Positions 1 to 8,579 of a stretch of DNA of 15,269 nucleotides are shown here, piece by piece. The notes under the pieces were generated by a model. That model saw nothing but the letters and a program-made list of their open reading frames with translations. It had not been told where the DNA came from and did no database searches. This DNA is from Cladosporium sp. IMV 00045 (lineage: Eukaryota; Ascomycota; Dothideomycetes; Cladosporiales; Cladosporiaceae), in NCBI GenBank assembly GCA_001931905.2, contig MSJI02000370.1:1-15269 (forward strand). The letters are read 5' to 3'. Position 1 is the first letter of the stretch. Each line of letters opens with the position of its first letter. The position numbers were made by a program, and so were the translations under genes.

Positions 1-46
1 AAAAAAGGACAAAAACATACAACAGGCGGGATTCCCGGATGTTCAC
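1..46. repeat. Direct repeat, copy A (partner at 3597-3642)
   Basis: Aligned base for base with 3597-3642, 41 of 46 positions are identical, with differences at 1, 6, 9, 37 and 42. It covers the 3' end of a 5S gene plus its 3' flank, and may extend to the left beyond the window. The two copies lie in the same orientation 3.6 kb apart and bracket the Clr5-ankyrin gene. Confidence 0.85.
7..46 (-). pseudogene. Truncated 5S rRNA 3' end (pseudogene fragment)
   Basis: Positions 16-46 match the last 31-32 nt of the 5S gene at 3611-3729 with two differences (at 37 and 42). The match continues through the 3' T-run and flank to the edge of the window: 41 of 46 positions agree when 1-46 is aligned with 3597-3642. 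The remaining 5' part of a 5S gene is absent, because beyond 46 the sequence is ankyrin coding sequence. The TGA stop of the ankyrin gene (43-45) falls inside the conserved GTGAC-like loop of this fragment. It lacks the internal promoter and cannot be a functional 5S gene. Confidence 0.85.
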
Positions 47-3043
47 AACTGCATCATCAGCAATTGCACTACAGCATCATGGCCTTCTTCCAGTGCAAAG
101 GTCAACGCTCCAGACGTGTGTACATTTGCCTGCATGTTGATCAGAAATTGTACGGTGTCGAGACGCCCATGCTCGGCAGCTCCCTCGAGAGCCGTCCTCT
201 GGTAGTCCGACCGAGCAGGGGCATTGACATCGGCCCCTCTGCTGACTAGTTCATGAACGACACTCAGATGTCCGCCTATCGCAGCATATTGTAGCGCTGT
301 GACTCCTCTTGACATTCGGTTCGTGGAGTCATCTGCGCCTTCTGTGACTTCCACATCTGCGCCAGAGTCTAGTAGGAGCCGGGTGATCTTCAAGTTGCCC
401 TGGCGAGATGCTTCCATCAGTGCTGAATCGCACCAGTGGCTATACAAGTCATTTTTGGCATTTACATCTGCCCCTGCGCGTATCAGAAGACGGACGAGAG
501 CAAGGTGAGAGGCTTTTACGGCCGCATGTAGCGCTCCTGATCTATCGTTTGCCCCATAGCCAAGGAAGAGGCGGACCATGTCTAAGTCGCCAGCCCTGGC
601 TGCTTCGGCGAGCGCTGAGGGCCTGAAGTGTCGAGTAGCATTGATGTCGACCTCTGAGTCCAGCAAAAGCTCGGCGAGGCCGACATCACCGCTTTTCGCT
701 GTTGCCAGCAGCGCGTCCGTCCTGTTCGCTCCGTGCTCGAGAAGAAGCTCGATGAGATCAAAATCGTATTCTTGCTTGTCCACCACATGCTCAATCGCGG
801 TGTAACCATCGGGATCAGCTTTATCGACATCAGCGCCGTGGTCAAGAAGGAGCTTCAAAATGTCGTAGGATGCCGTCGAAGCCGCGACGATCAGCGGTTC
901 CGCGTCGTCAGCATTAGGATCCGCCTTGTGGTCCAGGAGTAATTGCACAAGCTCTAAGTTTCCACATTCGACCGCTGCTTCAAGCGCGGTGTGGCCGCAG
1001 CACCACTCTGAAACAGCGTTGATGTCTGCCCCCTGATCAAGCAGGAATTGGATCAACTCCATGTCTTCCGTGTGCACTGCGGCTAGCAGAACCGACTGCC
1101 CTTCCTCTTCGGCTACATCGGAGTTGATGTCCGCACCATGTTGCAGCAGATATTGCACCACTTGAAGGTTCCCTCCGCGTGCGGCGGCCTGGAGAGCCGT
1201 CATGCCTCCAAGTATTGCCGGAGGGGCATTGATGTTCGCACCTTTCTCCACCAGAAAACGTACCACTTCGAGGTTGCCGCAGCGCGCCGCTCCCTGAAGT
1301 GCTGTCATTCCGTAGTAGCCGTTCGGTTTAGCATTGACGTTCGCGTTCATGCCAACCAAGGTCCTCACCAATTCTTTTTCTCCTGTCCTTGAAGCTGCTT
1401 GAAGCGGTGTCTCTCCGATTGGTCTGTCCAGCTCTATGCCTCGATTGATGAGAGCCATGGCGACTTTGTCGTGACCAGCATCTATTGCAGTCACTGCAGC
1501 TGCACAGACATCGGTTGGGTTATGTTCCAGAACTAGCTCCACAAGATCCCAGATGCCTGTGCTTGCTGCTGCTTGCAGCACTGTTTTGCCATCCCGACCA
1601 GTATCAGCGTTGACATTTGCTCCGCGAGATAGCAGGTACTTGACTATATCGACTTGGCCTTTTCTTGCGGCTGACTGCAAAGCTGTCTCCCCGGAAGTCC
1701 AAATGTTCCTCGTCTCAACTTGGGCTCCAGAATCGCAAAGAAGCTTCACAAGTTGTAGATCGCCAGTCATGACCGCAGCGCGTAGTACCACTGGGGATCG
1801 TCTGGGGTCAGCTTTATGTTTTAGCAGGAATTCTGTCATGGTCAGATTGCCTTGACGCACTGCAATCAAAAGTAAGGTTTCAGATCCATAGTTGAATGGC
1901 GAATTCACGTCGATGCCGGTGCCGAGTAGAGTCTTCACCAATCTGATGTCGCCCGATTCGACAGCTCCTGGAAAAAATTTCCTAGCAACAGCCTTGATAG
2001 CGGGAAGGCTGCTGGAAGTAAGGATGGTGAGTAGATCCAGACAACTACCTCGATGCAATAGTTTGAAGGCAGATGATGCCTCACGATCGGTGATCAGATT
2101 GTTGGAAGATAGGTACACCATCGAAAGCAACATGTTGCAAAGCTCCACGCCCGGCAGAACACTTGCGAGTGATTTGTCGGCGTCCGTATCGTATCGACGT
2201 ATCAGAGCTTTTGCCGATGTCAAGGAAGCAAGATTGTCGAGTACAAAACCGTCCTTCAGGAATCCTGCAATACATGTCTTCCATTGGATGGCGTCAGATA
2301 TCGTAGCACCGTCTGCACAGACTCCAGAATATGGCTGTATGGATTCCTGCTGGTCTGCGAGACCTTGACGACTGGGATGCTCGCACCGACGGACGTGTGC
2401 CCCGGACGCTGGCTCGGTAGTCAAGGGAGCGTACCCTGACCGTTGGTCCAAGCAAGATTCAGATGCAAAGATCTTCGTCTTAATAAGAGTATCCAGGTGC
2501 TCAAATAACTGCAGACACGGGAGATTGTTGATGTAACATGGCGTAGTGTCATTACCGAATGGTGTACAGACGACAAAGCCTTCGGGCGTCTTCGGGGACG
2601 TCGCTGATTTGATCAGTTTGACAGTTCGTAAGTGTTGAATTGATGGGATTCTAGGTACCTGATGGATTGAACAGTTCCAACATGCTGGAAAAGTCGTGTC
2701 GCCTCTCTTTGTTGAGCTTCTTTGCTTCGACTCTTCTCCCTCTCTTATAAACCGCGCTCGGCTTGCCTTGATCTTTCCTCTTTCGGGTTTTGTGGTGTAC
2801 AATTTTCCAGTCAGAACTTCGACTGTTCTTAGCGAATCCCCAATCTCCGAGATTCTTCTGATACTGAGTCACGCTGATCACTTCTTAGTATGAGGCGACC
2901 TCGCAATGTTAGGCATTTGGCACATACCCTCTCTGGAATCCATGATTCTCCTTCATATGTCGCATCACGTCGGCCAAGCTCTTGTCTTCCAGGACATACA
3001 ATCTGTAGATCGTAGACCTGTGTAGTTCCCACACGTCGGCCAT
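43..3043 (-). CDS. Clr5-domain ankyrin-repeat protein (3 exons, 963 aa)
   Basis: Model: exons 3043-2928, 2873-2659 and 2603-43, with introns of 54 nt (GTATGT donor, GATCAG acceptor) and 55 nt (weak GTACCT donor, AAATCAG acceptor). Residues 4-55 form a Clr5 domain: WELHR near the start, then LYVLEDKSLADVM, HGF, QY and WGFAKN across the first splice. Clr5 is known from fungal proteins and named after a fission-yeast silencing factor. A basic stretch follows to about residue 100. Residues 112-323 are unassigned. Roughly 20 ankyrin repeats (TALxxAAxxGNxxxVxxLLxxGADxNA type) run from about 324 to the end. The last repeat stops in its second helix, and the TGA lies inside 5S-like sequence. The start is the ATG opening the Clr5 domain; the ankyrin reading frame alone has no ATG before about residue 267. 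Likely role: protein binding, possibly nuclear; partner and function unknown. The Clr5 assignment is firm, the second intron less so. Confidence 0.85.
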
Positions 3044-3606
3044 ATTGGGGATGATGTACGAACAGAGGTTATTCGATCTGATGGGAGATGACTGGGACAG
3101 AGCAGAGCTAGATCTGTAACGCGCAAAGGAACCTATATAGTAGTCAAGTGTAGATATCGTCCTGACCGGTGAGCGCAGACCAGGATACTGATGAGACCTT
3201 CGTTCTCAGGTACATACCACACGGACACCAATCTTCTGGCTTCGCCCTATCACCTGCGAGCAGACGGAATCCTGGCAGGGCTAGGACATTCGCTTAGTGA
3301 GTTGATTGGTGAATTCCAAACTTCCGGCGTAGCCTTCATGCTGCGCCCTGCAGGTTGCATGTTGGTTAGGCATCTCCTCGAGCAATCACATCGGTCATTC
3401 AGATTCTCGCTAACAGTTCCAGGTGTTGGTGAGTTGGTGGATATCTCGGTGTGAGCATTCGCTGTCTTGCTCTGCTGCACTATCCTAAATGACCTGTCGA
3501 AGTTCTTTTGGTTGCGTCTACTTACTCAAGCCTTCGCTGATGCGTTGTTTTCCTTGGTACGTGAATCCTTTCCTTAAGCCATATGGAGAGCAAAAGGAAA
3601 ATGGCC
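3044..3606. other. Intergenic region between the Clr5-ankyrin gene and the 5S rRNA gene
   Basis: About 560 nt that should hold the promoter and 5' leader of the minus-strand Clr5-ankyrin gene. Apart from the TATA-like palindrome near 3134 and the A-rich flank of the 5S gene, I see no coding signal. Short open frames on both strands (for example 3191-3454 and 3250-3480 minus) have no recognisable domain. Confidence 0.6.
3134..3139 (-). promoter_or_regulatory. Candidate TATA box of the Clr5-ankyrin gene
   Basis: TATATA inside the palindrome CTATATAG, about 92-96 nt upstream of the minus-strand ATG at 3043. Position and sequence fit a fungal TATA element. No transcription start is known, so this is an inference. 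Confidence 0.35.
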
Positions 3607-3642
3607 AAAAACATACAACAGGCGGGATTCCCAGATGGTCAC
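3597..3642. repeat. Direct repeat, copy B (within the 5S gene and its 3' flank)
   Basis: Partner of the repeat at 1-46. This copy is part of the complete 5S gene, so it is the likely ancestral arrangement. Confidence 0.85.
3607..3610 (-). terminator. RNA polymerase III terminator of the 5S gene
   Basis: On the minus strand the mature 3' end GTATGT runs straight into four more T residues, making a T5 run. This is the standard polymerase III termination signal. Confidence 0.8.
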
Positions 3643-3729
3643 CCACTCTAGTACTAGTCGCCCGGTTCAGTGCTTATGTATGGCAGAGCGGACGGGATGC
3701 CCAGTTTTCACTGACCTATGGTCGTATGT
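3611..3729 (-). rRNA. 5S ribosomal RNA
   Basis: A 119-nt sequence reading ACATACGACC at its 5' end and GTTGTATGT at its 3' end; the two termini pair over 9 bp as helix I. GGTCAGTG and CACTGAACC form helix II with the usual bulge, and GGCA with TGCC closes helix III around the conserved CCCGTCCGCTC loop. GGGTGACCA and GGGAATCCC mark the helix IV-V region. Length and all conserved blocks fit ascomycete 5S rRNA transcribed by RNA polymerase III from an internal promoter. It lies singly between protein genes, as is normal in Pezizomycotina, where 5S genes are dispersed. No disabling change is visible. Confidence 0.95.
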
Positions 3730-3897
3730 GCTGGGGGGGCGATATTGACTTACAAGTCTGTTCATGTTTTAGTCCATCATCTTGTCTCCGGCGCTTTTCA
3801 AGGAGCAAGCTTATGAGCAAGTTGCTAGCGAACTCGTGAAAGATTCTGTCGTGGTTTCTTCATATTGATGGTTGAGTAGATCATATAAGAGATTATT

Positions 3898-3939
3898 AAA
3901 AAAAAAAGAAAAAGAAAAAGAAAAAAAATATATATATTT
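3898..3939. repeat. A-rich (AAAAAG)n and AT microsatellite
   Basis: A run of A residues interrupted at regular spacing by G (AAAAAG units), followed by a short alternating TA stretch. This is a simple-sequence repeat with no coding content. Confidence 0.85.
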
Positions 3940-4062
3940 ACCAGTCTGTCAATCAACAATAAATGAATACCTCATAAATAAAGCTTCAGTTAAAACTGTC
4001 TCGGTTGTCCATCAAATCCACCATCGGCCTTCGAGCTAGGAGGTAGAACCACCCACGCTTCA

Positions 4063-4109
4063 AGCCCCGCATGAGCCGCATTTCTTAGCGCGTTCTCACT
4101 TGCGGGGCT
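4063..4109. promoter_or_regulatory. 9-bp inverted repeat with CreA-like GC core
   Basis: AGCCCCGCA at 4063-4071 and its exact reverse complement TGCGGGGCT at 4101-4109, separated by 29 nt, about 200 nt before the PPPDE ATG. Each arm contains GCGGGG, which fits the SYGGRG consensus of the carbon-catabolite repressor CreA/Mig1. A role as a regulator site is inferred from sequence and position only. Confidence 0.35.
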
Positions 4110-4306
4110 GACGAGATAGGAACAGCATGGCAACTACAGAGCACTACTGCTACCAACATCAACGCACTCAAATCGTCTCCTTCAACGGCGTTCCAGCGTC
4201 TTGAACGGACTCAAACCTGTCGCCAATAGCTTTCTTGGTGTTGTGATTTTAAGCCGGCACTTTATCATCATTTGTCGACCGCGCCTTCGCTTACCACACG
4301 CACACA

Positions 4307-5097
4307 ATGGCTCCACCTCGCCATAAGCGCAACCAGAGCAGCACGTCTTCGCGCCATTCGGCCAATCTGCATAAGACTGAAGTGACAATAAATGTTTACG
4401 ACCTTCTCCCGGTAAGTAAGCATCCCAACAAGCACCTCATTGCGTTTTAAGACAAGCGAGACGAAATGCCTCGCCTCACGAAACACAACATCAGAACACC
4501 GCACCCACAAGAAGAACCAAAATCTAACACACATCCCAGCCCTCCCCCCTAAGCACCATCCTCTGGACCCTGGGCTCCTCTCTGCACCACTCCGGCGTAG
4601 CCCTCTCTTCGCCCTCCTCCGCCTCCGGAGAAGGAATCGAATACGCCTACGGGGGCCACTCGCACGCCTCGAAAACCGGCGTCTACCACACTCCACCGCT
4701 CGCCACGCCCCCCGGCGCAGTCTTCCGCTGCAGCATCTTGCACGGGATCAGCTTCCTGCCTCCGGCCGAAATCGACGCCACAGTGCAGCGCGTGGCGGCC
4801 CGGTTTATGGGGCGCGAGTACGATTTGCTGAGCAAGAACTGCAACCATTTCACGTCAGAGTTGTGTCTTGAATTGACGGGGAGAAGGGCCCCGGGGTGGT
4901 TGAATCGCGCGGCGGGTGTGGGGGTGAGGATGCCTTGTGTGGTGCCGAAGGAGTGGATTAGTGTGCCGGAGGCGGAGGATGATGAGTTGGTTGATGATGA
5001 GGAGGGGGAGGGGAGGGATGAGAGGGAGAGTATGCTGAGTGAGAGTCGGAGGAGGGAGAGGAGGGGTGTTGAGGCTCGATGCTTGATGAGGGAGTGA
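4307..5097 (+). CDS. PPPDE-family (DUF862, DeSI-like) putative isopeptidase, 220 aa
   Basis: Two exons, 4307-4411 and 4540-5097. The 128-nt intron has a GTAAGT donor and a CTAAC branch site close to its acceptor, and the junction is in phase 0. The PPPDE fold is readable in order: VTINVYDLLP (res. 26-35), TILWTL and HSGV (catalytic-type His52), EYAYGGH, the FRCSIL region, then YDLLSKNCNHFT with catalytic-type Cys136, and PGWLNRAA and CVVP near the end of the domain. The family comprises papain-fold cysteine proteases that remove SUMO or ubiquitin from proteins. Both catalytic residues are present, so the enzyme is probably active. After about residue 175 the tail is acidic then Arg-rich and probably disordered. 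Substrate and location cannot be read from the sequence. Confidence 0.9.
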
Positions 5098-6609
5098 GGA
5101 TTGGATTTTCTTGTTCTTTTTCTTTTTCTCTTTTTCTTTTCTTTCCTTTTTCTCTCCCTCTTTCTTTGGACTACGTGGTTGGGTCGTTTTAGCGTTGGTG
5201 TTTGGGCGCTGGTGGTTATGGGTATTTTAGGACGAGTTGATGCTCGTAGAGTCCTGCTATTCGGTGATTTCGCTTCAAAAGACCGTATGAATGAGATGTT
5301 TCTTGAGCATACTGGACAGAACTAGGAACCCTACCCTGGTGTCCAACTTCACAATTCCCGCGAAAGTCACATCCGTGGACCATATTCTCTTGATCATCTT
5401 GAGTGAGGTTTTGTAGCCACAATGGCCCACCGACTGAATGAAAGGCGGTGGTTCATTGTATGCCGGAGCAACCCAGCTGAGCTTCTGCTTCCATTCCCGC
5501 GGTACGCTTATTCGGTAGGAGTCGAGAACGGATCAGGTGTTCGTGCGGGTGCGTTCTCACCAATGCATACATGTACATCTATCATTTTCTGCTGTGAGCC
5601 AACGCATATACTCTGACGTCGGCGTGCAGGAACCATCAATTTATGCACTGACATGGTGTAAATTATTCACGGATCACAGGAAGTATACTGGCCCGTGCCA
5701 AGTCAAGTGTGTGTCGAACGTGAAACGGCGCTCTAGACTCCTGCCAGCCCTTGTCCTTTTGTCTAAAGATTGTTCCACGCTACGATCCCTGTCGGCAAGC
5801 ATGGTATATGACCACTCGTAGGAATCATGAGAGAGTTCGATTTGGGTGCTATTTCGAAAGACGCGCTGTTACAGAAGAGAATATCGAGCCAGTCAGAAAG
5901 AAGGTTTGGCGCCACCGCCGCCACCGACGAGGATTGTTATGCGCTGAGTTCACACATCAAGGCGCCGAGCCTCAAGCGAGACGCGGCGTCGCTGTTTGAG
6001 GTAGTGGAGCACACGATCAGAGCAGACATGTGAGGAATTTGACGAACAGTAGGCGCCTTCGAGATGGGCGCAGTCACTGCAGATAGTTCATGTACCTTTC
6101 TCGAACAGTACGTATACCGCGCATGTCCATCACGTCCCGATTCGAGCGAGCGTCATGGGCCAAGAGCCACAGCCTCCTCCACACGTCATCTTTGTCCAAT
6201 CTTTCTGCGAACTGACCCTAAACTTTGTCGCGCGTGCGACGCAACGGCGCTCCAGGAGAGGAGACAAGAGAGGAGAGAGGCTGCTGCCAGCGTGCGCCTG
6301 CAGCGAGTGCCAACTCTTACTGTCTTGCTTCAGCGGTCTTTCACACTCCATCACCATCATAGACGTGTTTTTCAATTTTTGTTCTTGTTCCACCCGCTGG
6401 CCTGGCGTCTTCTTCCTTTCCGTTGCCCTGGGAAGCATACCTTACTTGCATTCCGACCTTTCCGCCTCCAGCCGCACCTGTCTCGCCGTCCGCTCTCGCC
6501 GTCCGCGCTCACCGCAGGACTGCGCCTCTTCAAGGAAACAGAGAAAGACATCTTCACAGCATCGTGGCCATTTAATCCTTGTCTCTCATCCTCCTAAGGA
6601 ATCGAGAAA
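5098..6609. other. 1.5-kb intergenic region before the PAP2 gene
   Basis: Begins with the PPPDE 3' UTR pyrimidine tract. The middle (about 5200-6050) has no open frame with recognisable protein features; a small CCACCG-type repeat sits near 5908-5928, and a 6-bp stem (CCACCG/CGGTGG, 13-nt loop) at 5427-5451. The last 400 nt are C/T-rich and probably contain the PAP2 promoter and leader, with a CCAAT box at 6196-6200 and an ACGTCA motif at 6183-6188. Long open frames here (6064-6597, 6155-6742) are low-complexity by-products of this composition. Confidence 0.6.
5106..5168. repeat. Pyrimidine tract in the PPPDE 3' UTR
   Basis: About 60 nt almost entirely of T and C, built from CTTTTT-like units, starting 8 nt after the PPPDE stop codon. 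It would be a long U/C tract in the 3' UTR. It is the reverse-complement type of the A/G tract at 3898-3930. Confidence 0.8.
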
Positions 6610-8024
6610 ATGGCAAACATGCCTACGATATCCAAGCGGCTCGTCGCCGCCTACGTCCTCGACTGGATCATCATCATGTGAGTGTATCCGTACCGCACGC
6701 GCTCGGTTGGCGAACAGAATAATTAATATCATCACCATCTAGCCTCATCGCCGCCATCGGTGCTGGCATCAACTATGTCGAGCCTTACAAGCGGCCATTC
6801 TCTCTCATGGATCTCAGCATCTCTTACCCTAAGGTCGAGGAGTCTATCCCCATCGGTCTGCTCACCGTCATCGTCCTGGTCATCCCGGCGATCATCATTT
6901 TTGTCATCGTCCTGGCTCTGGTCCCTGGCCCTCGCTTCACTCGTGGCTTGTCTCGCAAGACCATGATTACCCGCAAGCTCTGGGAATGGGAGAAAGGATG
7001 GGCCGGCCTGGCTCTCGCTCTCGTCTGTGCTTTCTTCGTCACCCAGGGCATGAAGAATCTCTTCGGCAGACCACGTCCCAGTAGCATAGCGCGCTGCGAA
7101 CCGGACCTGAACAATCTTCAGAACTACGTCGTCGGAGGCTACGGTCAAAACCTCGACCCCAGATGGGTCCTTGTCTCTGGTGACATTTGCCAAAACCCCG
7201 ACGCCCACCTGGTCAACGATGCCTTCAAGAGCTTCCCCAGTGGCCACGCCTCATTCTCTTGGGCAGGACTTCTCTACTTGTCCTTCTTCCTCTGCTCCAA
7301 ATTCGCCATCCAGATTCCCTACCTCCCCTCCCAATCGCCAACCCAGGAGCACACCGGCAACCGCTCGAGCGCGCAGGAACTTCTACCCCTCCACCACAAC
7401 GGCGAGCCAGTGGAAGGCCGCAAACCTCGCGACTCCGACGTGACAGCAGCAGACTTTACGCGCAGCGTCCCCGCCCGCAACCAAGCAGCCTCGCCTCCCA
7501 ACCACCTGATCATCGTCGCCTTCATCCCGGTCGCCGTCGCAGTCTACATCTGCTCCACGCGCTTCGTCGAATTCTACCACTTTGGAACCGACCTGATCGC
7601 CGGCTCAGTCATCGGAATCCTCAGCGCCTGGTTCGCTTTCCGCTGGTACCACCTGCCTGTTGGCAAAGGCGCTGGCTGGGCCTGGGGTCCCCGAAGCAAG
7701 GAGCGCGCATTCGGCATAGGAGTCGGTGTGGGCAACTACGCGGACGCCGACAACTGGACCTCCTCCGCTAGCCGCCAGCGCCAGCGCACTCCCGGTGTGG
7801 CCAAATACGCCAACGGCGCGGATTACCACCAACCCGGATCGGCCACGACAGCGAATTTCTCCAACGGCGTCGAATATCCCCCGCCCGGGCATATTGACAC
7901 TAGCTACTCGAACGGAGCGCATAGTTATCAGAGAGGGAATGACGCCAATGAGTACGCGCATGCTGAGGATTGGCCTTCATCGTCGAGGCTGGATCAGCGT
8001 GGTAATGAAAGGGTGCCTGTGTAA
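6610..8024 (+). CDS. PAP2-family lipid phosphate phosphatase (449 aa, membrane)
   Basis: Two exons, 6610-6677 and 6743-8024, with a 65-nt intron (GTGAGT donor, CATCTAG acceptor) that splits an Ile codon inside the first membrane span. The three PAP2/LPP signature motifs are present: KNLFGRPRP (Lys127, Arg134), PSGH (res. 188-191), and STRFVEFYH...D (Arg296, His302, Asp306). Several hydrophobic segments surround them, as in DPP1/LPP-type enzymes that dephosphorylate phosphatidate, diacylglycerol pyrophosphate or lysophosphatidate. A hydrophilic loop of about 60 residues (216-276) separates motifs 2 and 3. The C-terminal 100 residues are hydrophilic and hold three YANG/FSNG/YSNG repeats of 16-17 residues. 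Exact lipid substrate and membrane cannot be fixed from sequence. Confidence 0.93.
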
Positions 8025-8579
8025 GATTGCAGGCTGCGGTTATGAGGGATGTGGTTTTCCTTGGAATAGATCGCCTGTTGCTTTGGTTTTCTGTATTTAA
8101 TACTTTGTCTTTTTGTCCACGCCGAACGTGTGGAAATGACGTTTTGAAAAGCCACTCACTTTTTTCCCCGAGAAATTGTTATGTTGTTCTGCCTATCGTA
8201 TCATTGCATGCCTTAAATATCCCGTCTTCTCAGGTGTATGGTTGGTTGTGATTGGCTGGGCGGCATATTACCCTATTCGGCGTTTGCCGCCAAAGACCGA
8301 CCCGCCTTCGCCGCCTTCCCAACATTCACCACGGCCAACTTGACAGTCATCCAGGGATTGCTTACAGAAACTTTATACTCAGCATTACAATAGAATATAT
8401 TATTGCCTACACTTCCACCCACGAGCTCATACCATCTATTCGTATAGCATTAGTCAAGTCTATTCAAATCCCACCCTGAAGCCCAGGAAGAAGTTTCGAC
8501 GAAAGCCAGTTTCTGCGACACGGGAACGACTGGAATACTAGGCACTGGAAAGCAACACATAATACCAAACACAACGAAA
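8025..8579. other. Intergenic region between the PAP2 and GPP genes
   Basis: Contains the PAP2 3' UTR and the GPP promoter and leader. Visible elements are an inverted CCAAT box (ATTGG, 8251-8255), 325 nt before the GPP ATG, and a 7-bp inverted repeat GGCGGCA/TGCCGCC (8259-8265 and 8285-8291). AT-rich sequence near 8390-8402 could serve 3'-end formation. No gene is seen. Confidence 0.6.

Larger units (their letters stand above)
3730..4306. other. Intergenic region upstream of the PPPDE gene
   Basis: Holds the 5' flank of the minus-strand 5S gene (a C-run and an AATAT motif just upstream of its start), the A-rich microsatellite, and the presumed promoter of the PPPDE gene with a perfect 9-bp inverted repeat at 4063-4109. 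No protein-coding gene is supported here. Confidence 0.6.

Noticed and set aside
3489..3839. 116-aa plus-strand open frame
   Set aside because: Runs antisense through the complete 5S rRNA gene, so its translation is meaningless.
4551..4553. Alternative AAG acceptor for the PPPDE intron
   Set aside because: It would put exon 2 out of frame and remove the LSTILW strand. The CAG at 4537-4539, with CTAAC just upstream, keeps the frame.
4268..4696. Antisense Arg-rich open frames over the PPPDE gene (also 4549-4848)
   Set aside because: Overlap exon 1, the intron and exon 2 of a gene with clear family motifs. Composition artefact.
5101..5325. 74-aa hydrophobic open frame after the PPPDE gene
   Set aside because: The apparent membrane segment is just the T/C tract translated as Phe/Leu, and there is no ATG at its start.
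5751..6033. Two overlapping small open frames (82 and 68 aa) in the large intergenic gap
   Set aside because: No recognisable domain, no splice partner and no conserved motif. The 68-aa frame at 5827-6033 is the better candidate but cannot be supported without expression data.
6064..6742. 177- and 195-aa plus-strand open frames before the PAP2 gene
   Set aside because: Low-complexity Ser/Arg/Leu-rich translations of a C/T-rich leader. The second runs across the PAP2 exon 1 and intron in another frame.
7187..7771. 194-aa alternate-frame open frame in the PAP2 gene
   Set aside because: Pro/Arg-rich shadow of the PAP2 exon in the +1 frame.
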